From assembly GCA_945835085.1 (NCBI GenBank), contig CAMAIG010000098.1, positions 1-6,323 on the forward strand: DNA of 6,323 bases, given 5' to 3'. Source of the DNA: an uncultured Ruminococcus sp. Lineage in GTDB: Bacteria; Bacillota; Clostridia; Oscillospirales; Ruminococcaceae. The position numbers and the translations under genes are program-made. The first letter of the stretch is position 1; each line of letters opens with the position of its first letter. Below the pieces are notes generated by a model, which saw only the letters and a list, made by a program, of their open reading frames with translations, did not search any database and had not been told where the DNA came from. Below, piece after piece: positions 1 to 6,323 of the stretch.

Positions 1-863
1 AAAATGCCGAGGGGCTGCAGGCAAAGCTTTTTGCAAAGCTTGAATATTTTAATCCCGCAGGCAGCGTCAAGGACAGAGTTGCAAAGGCAATGATAGAGGA
101 CGCTGAGAAAAAGGGAGCATTAAAGCCCGGCAGCGTTATCATTGAGCCTACAAGCGGAAACACGGGCATCGGTCTTGCGGCAGTTGCAGCTTCAAGGGGC
201 TACAGGATAATAATCGCCATGCCCGAAACCATGAGCATAGAGCGCCGCAATCTTATGAAGGCATACGGTGCAGAGCTTGTTCTCACCGACGGAGCAAAGG
301 GAATGAAGGGTGCTATCGAAAAGGCTGAGGAGCTTGCAAGGGAGATACCAAACAGCTTTATCCCCTCTCAGTTCACAAACCCCGCAAATCCTCAGGCGCA
401 TTTTGACACCACGGGCGTTGAGATATGGAATGATACCGACGGAAAGGTCGATATCTTTGTTGCAGGTGTAGGCACAGGCGGAACGATCACAGGCACAGGA
501 AAATATCTCAAATCGAAAAATCCCGATATAAAGATAGTTGCCGTTGAGCCGAAAAGCTCTCCCGTACTTTCGGGAGGAGCGCCCGGCCCTCACAAGATAC
601 AGGGCATAGGTGCAGGCTTTATTCCCGAAGCCCTTGACACCTCCGTTTATGACGAGATAATCACCGTTGATAATGACGACGCCTTTGCAGCAGGCAGGAA
701 GATAGCACATTCCGAGGGAATACTTGTGGGAATATCCTCGGGTGCTGCTGTATGGGCAGCCGAAGAGCTTGCAAAGCGTCCCGAAAACAAGGGTAAGATA
801 ATAGTTGCGCTTCTGCCCGACACGGGTGAGAGATATCTTTCCACTCCCATGTTTGCGGAATAA
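1..863 (+). CDS. cysK: Cysteine synthase A (O-acetylserine sulfhydrylase), 5'-truncated
   Basis: This PLP enzyme makes L-cysteine from O-acetyl-L-serine and sulfide in the cytoplasm, the last step of sulfide assimilation. The gene enters from the left edge; the reading frame begins at base 3 and gives 286 residues, so about 20-30 N-terminal residues are missing compared with the usual length near 310. Visible motifs, numbered in the fragment: NPAGSVKDR with the Schiff-base lysine at residue 23; the substrate-binding loop TSGNTG at 50-55, whose Asn contacts PLP; the phosphate-cradle loop GTGGT at 157-161; GIGAGFIP at 201-208; and GISSGAA near 243-249, with the serine that faces the pyridine nitrogen. 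The end [11 protein letters not shown] is typical of CysK. No extra C-terminal regulatory domain is present, which argues against cystathionine beta-synthase with CBS domains. A paralogue such as CysM cannot be excluded, but the motif wording fits CysK better. It ends with TAA and a terminator follows 10 bp later. Confidence 0.95.
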   Translation, partial: NAEGLQAKLFAKLEYFNPAGSVKDRVAKAMIEDAEKKGALKPGSVIIEPTSGNTGIGLAAVAASRGYRIIIAMPETMSIERRNLMKAYGAELVLTDGAKGMKGAIEKAEELAREIPNSFIPSQFTNPANPQAHFDTTGVEIWNDTDGKVDIFVAGVGTGGTITGTGKYLKSKNPDIKIVAVEPKSSPVLSGGAPGPHKIQGIGAGFIPEALDTSVYDEIITVDNDDAFAAGRKIAHSEGILVGISSGAAVWAAEELAKRPENKGKIIVALLPDTGERYLSTPMFAE

Positions 864-872
864 TTAGATTTT

Positions 873-909
873 GTGCTGCTGTATAAAAAAATATGCGGCA
901 GCACTTTTT
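873..909 (+). terminator. Rho-independent terminator of cysK
   Basis: A 7-bp perfect stem, GTGCTGC (873-879) with GCAGCAC (898-904), is followed directly by TTTTT (905-909). The loop is A-rich and can add a few A-T pairs. It lies 10 bp after the cysK stop codon, so cysK is the last gene of its transcript. Confidence 0.85.
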
Positions 910-964
910 CTATCGAAAAGAAGCAATATACTTAGTTCAAAAACTTATACAAAAAATTGATTTG

Positions 965-993
965 TCAAAAACGTGCCACCGGCACGTTTTTGA
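965..993. terminator. Perfect 13-bp hairpin, possible second or bidirectional terminator
   Basis: The arm TCAAAAACGTGCC (965-977) is perfectly complementary to GGCACGTTTTTGA (981-993), with a 3-base loop ACC. The stem has a GC-rich top flanked by A and T runs, so it reads as a terminator in both directions. It lies about 55 bp after the cysK terminator and directly before the GC-rich repeat element, so it may be a back-up terminator or part of that element. Confidence 0.6.
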
Positions 994-996
994 GGG

Positions 997-1180
997 TAAG
1001 TTTTGTGGGGGCACCTTAAAAGGGGAGGCGGTCGTGTTCGCCTCCCCTCGAAATGCTGTCGCATTTCTCACCCCTTGCTCCGTTTTTGAAGCATTAAGGG
1101 GATTTCGCCGTCTGCGGACGGCGACCGAGGGCGCTGCCCTCTGGACACCCGCCACCTTTGAAAAGGTGGACCAAACTTTA
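997..1180. repeat. GC-rich multi-hairpin intergenic element (probable dispersed non-coding repeat)
   Basis: About 185 bp of GC-rich sequence sits between AT-rich flanks and is built almost wholly of inverted repeats in series. They are AGGGGAGGCG/CGCCTCCCCT (1021-1030/1039-1048), GAAATGC/GCATTTC (1050-1056/1061-1067), CCCCTT/AAGGGG (1071-1076/1096-1101), CGCCGTC/GACGGCG (1106-1112/1117-1123), GAGGGC/GCCCTC (1127-1132/1136-1141) and CCACCTT/AAGGTGG (1152-1158/1163-1169). The ends are imperfectly complementary: AAGTTTTG at 998-1005 can pair with CCAAACTT at 1171-1178, which would close a branched structure. Open frames cross it on both strands, but they have no ribosome site and resemble no protein, so I do not call a gene. 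From memory, similar hairpin blocks recur between genes in Ruminococcus-like genomes; this is recollection, not a search. It could also be a structured RNA. The remaining bases to the amt terminator (1181-1278) are AT-rich and show nothing I can name. Confidence 0.6.
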
Positions 1181-1278
1181 GGTGGAGTTTATTTGTGATG
1201 ATTTGTTTGTAAAGTGCACGAAGCTTTTAACTTGCGTTTGTTTGTGCGGATTTTTCATTTTGCACGTTACCTTTTTGC

Positions 1279-1316
1279 AAAAAATGGCTGCTGCACCTCA
1301 GACAGATGCAGCAGCC
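1279..1316 (-). terminator. Rho-independent terminator of amt
   Basis: On the minus strand a perfect 10-bp stem GGCTGCTGCA/TGCAGCAGCC (plus positions 1286-1295 and 1307-1316) with an 11-base loop is followed by A and a run of six T (plus 1284-1279). It lies 22 bp after the amt stop codon. No gene lies between, so amt appears to end its transcript here. Confidence 0.85.
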
Positions 1317-1338
1317 TTGCTTATTATTCCGATTATGA

Positions 1339-3126
1339 TCATTCGGCATCCTGGAGAGCGTCGTAACCGATCTCACCCGTTCTTACTCTTACAACATCTT
1401 CAACATTGTAAACGAAGATCTTGCCGTCACCGATATGACCTGTGAAAAGTGCCTTGCGGGCTGTGTTTACTACGTCCTCAACAGGTACCTTGCACACGAT
1501 AACATCTACCTTTACCTTAGGAAGCAGCGAAGGCTCAACGGGTGTTCCACGGTAATATTCGCCTGCACCCTTCTGTGTGCCGCAGCCAAGTACCTGAGTT
1601 ACTGTGAAGCCTGTTACGCCGATGTCGGCAAGGGCTTTCTTGAGTGTTTCAAACTTGCCCTGCTTGCAGATAACGGAAACCTGTGTGAATTTCATGCCGT
1701 CGTCGGCAACGGGAGTCTTTGCGGAGCTTGTGTATACAACGGGAACTGCCTCGGATTCGCTTGCAGGCTCGCTCTCGGGAGATGTCGCACCTGTGAAAAT
1801 GGAGTTCGATACGGGCATGAAGTCTGCATATGCGGAGGGAAGTCCGTGTTCTGTGATATCAAGTCCTCTTGTTTCCTCCTCACGGGAAGCACGAAGTCCG
1901 AAGATACCCTTGATAGCAAGGAATGTGATCGTTATTGTAACTGCTGTGAATGCAACTATTGCACCGATGCCAAGGAGCTGCACGCCCAGAAGATCAAAGC
2001 CGCCGCCATAGAAAAGACCCTTGCCCATGATCTGGTTTGCACCGAAGCTTACGCCGTCGCCATAGCCTCTTGCAAATGCGGGAGCCTTGTCTGTTGCGAA
2101 AAGACCTACTGCAATAGTACCCCAGATGCCGTTCATGCAGTGAACTGCAACTGCACCTACGGGGTCATCAACATGGAGCTTGTAGTCAAGGAGCCATACG
2201 CCGAATACTACGAGAAGTCCTGCAACTGAACCGATTATGATAGCGCCGAATGCGTCTGTTACGTCACAGGAAGCTGTGATAGCAACAAGTCCTGCGAGAG
2301 ATGCGTTAAGGCACATGGAAACATCGGGCTTGCCGTATTTTATCCATGTGAAGATCATGCATACCACAGTTGCGACTGAGGGGGCGATAGTTGTTGTTAC
2401 GAAAATTGAGCCAAGCTCCTCTACGCTTACAGCAGCAGCGCCGTTGAAGCCGTACCAGCCGAGCCAGAGGATAAACACGCCCAGAGCGCCGATTGTAAGG
2501 GAATGTCCGGGGAATGCGTTTACCTTTGTGACCTTGCCGTCCTTATCGGTAACGAACTTGCCGATACGGGGACCAAGGATCTTTGCGCCGATAAGTGCAC
2601 AAACGCCGCCGACCATATGTATGCAGGCAGATCCTGCAAAATCATGGAAGCCCATCTGTGCCAGCCAGCCGCCGCCCCATACCCAGTGAGCTTCGATGGG
2701 GTAGATAAGACCGGAGATAACTGCGGAATATACGCAGTAGGAAAGGAACTTTGTTCTTTCTGCCATAGCACCCGAAACTATTGTTGCGGTGGTTGCGCAG
2801 AAAACAAGGTTGAATATGAAGTTTGAGAAATCGAAATTCTCGAAGGAGGTGAAAATGTCGAAGCCGGGCTTGCCGATAAGTCCCACAACATCTTCACCGA
2901 GAAGAAGACCGAAGCCTATCAGGATAAACATTACTGTGCCGATGCAGAAGTCCATCAGATTCTTCATAATGATGTTTCCTGCGTTCTTCGCTCTTGTAAA
3001 TCCTGTTTCTACCATTGCAAAGCCTGCCTGCATCCAGAAGACCAGGGCAGCGCCTATCAGGAACCAGACGCCGAAGACCTCGCCGCTGACGACTTCCTGA
3101 ACACTTGTCATAATTTCGTCTGTCAT
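1339..3126 (-). CDS. amt: Ammonium transporter fused to a C-terminal PII (GlnB/GlnK-like) domain
   Basis: A 595-residue membrane protein that should conduct ammonium into the cell and carry its own nitrogen-sensing domain. Residues about 10-420 are an Amt/MEP/Rh channel with about eleven hydrophobic segments. It has AHWVWGGGW (Trp150, matching AmtB Trp148), DFAGSACIHMVGG with pore His170, GWYGFNGAA, and VAVHCMNGIWG with the second pore His329. A conserved LDITEHG motif (422-428) ends the channel. A Ser/Glu/Pro-rich linker (about 440-475) leads to a full PII domain (480-595), with T-loop residues TQKGAGEYYRG (517-527), GDGK (566-569) and RVRTGE (580-585). In most bacteria PII is a separate gene beside amtB. 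Gln518 and Lys537 match GlnB Gln39 and Lys58 (2-oxoglutarate site); Lys569, Arg580 and Arg582 match ATP contacts. Val530 stands where GlnB has Tyr51. The ATG at 3126 was chosen because GGGAGG lies 9 bases upstream; the frame stays open to 3213, but that extra part is leader. The gene has its own promoter and terminator and diverges from ligA. Confidence 0.95.
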   Translation of the reverse strand: MTDEIMTSVQEVVSGEVFGVWFLIGAALVFWMQAGFAMVETGFTRAKNAGNIIMKNLMDFCIGTVMFILIGFGLLLGEDVVGLIGKPGFDIFTSFENFDFSNFIFNLVFCATTATIVSGAMAERTKFLSYCVYSAVISGLIYPIEAHWVWGGGWLAQMGFHDFAGSACIHMVGGVCALIGAKILGPRIGKFVTDKDGKVTKVNAFPGHSLTIGALGVFILWLGWYGFNGAAAVSVEELGSIFVTTTIAPSVATVVCMIFTWIKYGKPDVSMCLNASLAGLVAITASCDVTDAFGAIIIGSVAGLLVVFGVWLLDYKLHVDDPVGAVAVHCMNGIWGTIAVGLFATDKAPAFARGYGDGVSFGANQIMGKGLFYGGGFDLLGVQLLGIGAIVAFTAVTITITFLAIKGIFGLRASREEETRGLDITEHGLPSAYADFMPVSNSIFTGATSPESEPASESEAVPVVYTSSAKTPVADDGMKFTQVSVICKQGKFETLKKALADIGVTGFTVTQVLGCGTQKGAGEYYRGTPVEPSLLPKVKVDVIVCKVPVEDVVNTARKALFTGHIGDGKIFVYNVEDVVRVRTGEIGYDALQDAE

Positions 3127-3135
3127 AAAATTCAT

Positions 3136-3141
3136 CCTCCC
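3136..3141 (-). promoter_or_regulatory. Ribosome binding site that fixes the amt start
   Basis: The minus strand reads GGGAGG, nine bases, then ATG at 3126. Another in-frame ATG at 3135 directly abuts the GGGAGG and has no spacing, and an in-frame ATG at 3213 falls inside the 5' arm of the leader hairpin with no purine-rich site. The start at 3126 is therefore the one with a workable ribosome site. Confidence 0.85.
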
Positions 3142-3147
3142 AATCCG

Positions 3148-3211
3148 AAAACAAAAAACGACACCGCAAAATGCAATATCTATATTAAGAAATTGCATTT
3201 TCTTCGGCGCC
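3148..3211 (-). promoter_or_regulatory. Terminator-like hairpin in the amt leader (candidate attenuator)
   Basis: Read on the minus strand, GGCGCCG (plus 3211-3205) pairs with CGGTGTC (3166-3160) through seven pairs, two of them G-U. After a small internal loop, AAAATGCAAT (3201-3192) pairs perfectly with ATTGCATTTT (3177-3168). Past a T-T mismatch, TCT pairs with AGA and closes a six-base loop TAATAT (3187-3182). The stem is followed by G, six T, G and four T (3159-3148), then the amt ribosome site seven bases on. A long stem plus T tract between promoter and ribosome site is the shape of an intrinsic terminator, so amt may be controlled by premature termination. No strong antiterminator is evident; GGCAAT (3217-3212) could compete for the 3' arm through only five or so pairs. 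The ligand or protein that would act here cannot be told from this sequence. Confidence 0.6.
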
Positions 3212-3235
3212 ATTGCCTGTTCTCTTTATGTTTTG

Positions 3236-3264
3236 ATTATATACTAATTTGCAGGATTTGTCAA
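3236..3264 (-). promoter_or_regulatory. Consensus sigma-A promoter of amt
   Basis: On the minus strand TTGACA (plus 3264-3259) and TATAAT (3241-3236) both match the housekeeping consensus at all six bases, with the ideal 17-bp spacer. Transcription should start near 3229, giving a leader of about 100 bases that contains the terminator-like hairpin. Nothing like a sigma-54 element (GG and GC 10 bp apart) is seen here. Confidence 0.85.
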
Positions 3265-3338
3265 TATAAAAATCATAAGTTTATGGAATTACACATATCA
3301 AACCCTGCAAATATCCTGTTCTGTTATGCATTTTCTAT

Positions 3339-3356
3339 ACAAATCAGATGATTTGT
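3339..3356. promoter_or_regulatory. 18-bp palindrome, candidate operator between amt and ligA
   Basis: ACAAATCA (3339-3346), GA, TGATTTGT (3349-3356) is a perfect inverted repeat with 8-bp arms and a 2-bp centre, the size expected for a dimeric regulator. It lies about 75 bp upstream of the amt -35 box and about 160 bp upstream of the ligA -35 box. The distance suits an activator of amt better than a repressor. It matches no operator I can name, and the surrounding DNA is AT-rich, which raises the chance of accidental palindromes. Confidence 0.35.
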
Positions 3357-3395
3357 GAACAATATCAATATTTTTATTGCAAGTTATGGATAATA

Positions 3396-3453
3396 ATCCT
3401 GCATTTTGTTCATTTTTGTTGATATGGGTCGATGCTTTTAAATAATGCAGGAT
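3396..3453. repeat. 10-bp inverted repeat in the amt-ligA gap
   Basis: ATCCTGCATT (3396-3405) and AATGCAGGAT (3444-3453) are perfect reverse complements 38 bases apart. The core GCAGGAT appears again at 3251-3257, inside the spacer of the amt promoter, and a weaker CCTGCAAAT lies near 3303. Together they could be a set of sites for one DNA-binding protein. The remainder of this intergenic stretch (3265-3515) is AT-rich and shows no open frame with a ribosome site. Confidence 0.35.
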
Positions 3454-3515
3454 AGTTATGTATAATATTGCATATCTGTTCATAATTATGACCCTTAGAA
3501 AAAGTCCTTCCCTCA

Positions 3516-3544
3516 TTGACACGGGGAGTAAAATGTGGTAAAAT
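3516..3544 (+). promoter_or_regulatory. Sigma-A promoter of ligA
   Basis: TTGACA (3516-3521) and TAAAAT (3539-3544) are separated by 17 bp, and TGG before the -10 box gives an extended -10 motif. The expected start near 3551 leaves a leader of about 44 bases before the ligA ATG. Part of its spacer, ACGGGGA, recurs in the fhs promoter. Confidence 0.8.
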
Positions 3545-3546
3545 GA

Positions 3547-5580
<2,034 letters not shown>

Positions 5581-5635
5581 CCGGCGTTATGAACTTATCG
5601 GATTTTATTGTTAATAAAAATTTCACTTGCAGATA

Positions 5636-5664
5636 TAGTCATACGGGGAATAATATGGTATAAT
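5636..5664 (+). promoter_or_regulatory. Promoter of fhs
   Basis: A perfect TATAAT (5659-5664) with TGG in front forms an extended -10 box. The -35 hexamer TAGTCA (5636-5641) matches consensus at four of six positions with a 17-bp spacer. The expected start near 5671 leaves a leader of about 35 bases. Confidence 0.7.
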
Positions 5665-5672
5665 AATAGTAT

Positions 5673-5681
5673 TGCTATAAT
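5673..5681 (+). promoter_or_regulatory. Second extended -10 box before fhs
   Basis: TGCTATAAT is another full extended -10 motif 17 bp downstream of the first. It has no recognisable -35 box, and a start from it would leave only about 19 bases before the ATG, so it is a weaker candidate. Confidence 0.35.
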
Positions 5682-5706
5682 TTATATGGATACGGAGGGT
5701 CAATAT

Positions 5707-6323
5707 ATGCTCAGTGACATCGAAATTGCTCAGCAGGCCAAAATGAAAAAAATAGGCGAGATCGCCGCTTCACTCGGCATATCCGAGGACGACATCGAAC
5801 CATACGGACATTATAAGGCAAAGCTTTCCGAGGAGCTTTTTGCAAAGACCGCAGATAAGCCCGACGGCAAGCTCATTCTCGTGACAGCTATAAACCCCAC
5901 TCCCGCAGGAGAGGGCAAGACAACCATTTCCGTCGGACTTGCAGAGGCAATGGGCAAGATCGGCAAGAAGGCTGTGCTTGCGCTGAGAGAGCCTTCTCTC
6001 GGACCCGTTTTTGGAATAAAGGGCGGCGCTGCTGGGGGCGGTTACGCTCAGGTAGTGCCTATGGAGGATATCAATCTCCATTTCACAGGGGATATGCACG
6101 CCATCACATCGGCAAACAATCTCCTTTGTGCTATGCTTGACAACCATATGCAGCAGGGCAACGCTCTGGGCATTGACCAGCGCAGGATAATGATAGACCG
6201 CTGCCTTGATATGAACGACCGTGCCCTCAGAAACATCGTTGTTGGTCTTGGCGGCAAGATAAACGGCGTTCCCCGTCAGGACAGCTTCAGAATAACCGTT
6301 GCAAGCGAGGTCATGGCAATTCT
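5707..6323 (+). CDS. fhs: Formate-tetrahydrofolate ligase (N10-formyl-THF synthetase), 3'-truncated
   Basis: This cytoplasmic enzyme joins formate to tetrahydrofolate with ATP, giving 10-formyl-THF for one-carbon and purine metabolism; in acetogens it also serves the methyl branch of CO2 fixation. The frame is open from the ATG at 5707 to the window edge, giving 205 residues of an expected 555 or so. The start [20 protein letters not shown] is typical. The ATP-binding loop TPAGEGKTT is at residues 65-73, and the near-invariant stretch [18 protein letters not shown] begins at residue 95, followed by [17 protein letters not shown] and later by [15 protein letters not shown] (170-184). GGAGGG lies seven bases before the ATG. 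It has its own promoter after ligA. The gene alone does not show acetogenesis, since many non-acetogenic Clostridia carry it. No break or odd residue is seen in the visible part. Confidence 0.97.
   Translation, partial: MLSDIEIAQQAKMKKIGEIAASLGISEDDIEPYGHYKAKLSEELFAKTADKPDGKLILVTAINPTPAGEGKTTISVGLAEAMGKIGKKAVLALREPSLGPVFGIKGGAAGGGYAQVVPMEDINLHFTGDMHAITSANNLLCAMLDNHMQQGNALGIDQRRIMIDRCLDMNDRALRNIVVGLGGKINGVPRQDSFRITVASEVMAI

Noticed and set aside
893..1198. Open frame of 101 codons on the plus strand after cysK, and a 72-codon frame opposite it
   Set aside because: Both cross the multi-hairpin repeat, lack a ribosome site, resemble no protein family, and exist because GC-rich hairpin DNA has few stop codons.
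1435..2229. Long plus-strand frame opposite amt, rich in cysteine codons
   Set aside because: It is the antisense shadow of the amt coding region, with no ribosome site and a composition dictated by the opposite codons.
3127..3213. N-terminal extension of 29 residues on the ammonium transporter
   Set aside because: The extra codons coincide with the leader hairpin, T tract and ribosome site, and the ATG at 3126 has a proper ribosome site while the upstream ones do not.
3148..3217. ANTAR-type two-hairpin antitermination signal in the amt leader
   Set aside because: A short GGC-AATGGC-GCC hairpin has the A1/G4 hexaloop pattern but only three good pairs, and the six-base loop of the main hairpin is TAATAT, without the needed A and G. 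The match is too weak to call.
3355..3395. DnaA-box-like words (TTGTGAACA, TTATGGATA) in the AT-rich amt-ligA gap, suggesting an origin
   Set aside because: Neither matches the TTATNCACA box, there is no cluster of boxes, and no dnaA, dnaN or replication initiator gene is nearby.
5603..5619. Terminator after ligA
   Set aside because: The stem TTTTATT/AATAAAA is made only of A-T pairs and no proper T tract follows. It would be a poor terminator, so ligA read-through into fhs remains possible.

Overview
The window looks like an ordinary chromosomal segment of an anaerobic Firmicute in class Clostridia, most likely a Ruminococcus-type member of the Oscillospiraceae. This is inferred from protein style, codon use, strong GGAGG-type ribosome sites and a GC-rich hairpin repeat between AT-rich flanks; no phylogenetic marker settles it. 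Four protein genes are present: the 3' part of a cysteine synthase gene (+), a complete ammonium transporter gene (-), a complete NAD-dependent DNA ligase gene ligA (+), and the 5' third of a formate-tetrahydrofolate ligase gene (+) that runs off the right edge.

Layout. Positions 1-863 hold cysK, followed by a Rho-independent terminator (873-909). Positions 910-1278 have no gene. They contain a 13-bp perfect hairpin and a GC-rich, multi-hairpin element of about 185 bp that looks like a dispersed non-coding repeat. A minus-strand terminator (1279-1316) then ends the convergently transcribed amt gene (1339-3126). Positions 3127-3594 form a 468-bp divergent regulatory region between amt and ligA. 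It holds a consensus sigma-A promoter for amt, a terminator-shaped hairpin in the amt leader, two inverted repeats, and the ligA promoter. ligA (3595-5580) is followed by a 126-bp gap with a promoter for fhs (5707 to the end).

The most interesting content is the amt gene and its control region. The encoded transporter is fused at its C terminus to a complete PII (GlnB/GlnK-like) signal domain. That domain keeps the likely 2-oxoglutarate and ATP ligands and the T-loop arginine that plugs the pore in the E. coli AmtB-GlnK complex, but has valine where GlnB carries the uridylylated tyrosine. The leader between promoter and ribosome site can fold into a strong stem followed by a T tract, suggesting control by premature termination. 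Nitrogen supply could therefore be sensed both in the RNA leader and by the fused domain; this is inference.

The other genes are housekeeping: sulfide assimilation into cysteine (cysK), replication and repair (ligA) and one-carbon folate metabolism (fhs). Each has its own apparent promoter or terminator, so no operon joins them clearly. No CRISPR array, tRNA, rRNA, transposase or phage gene was seen.
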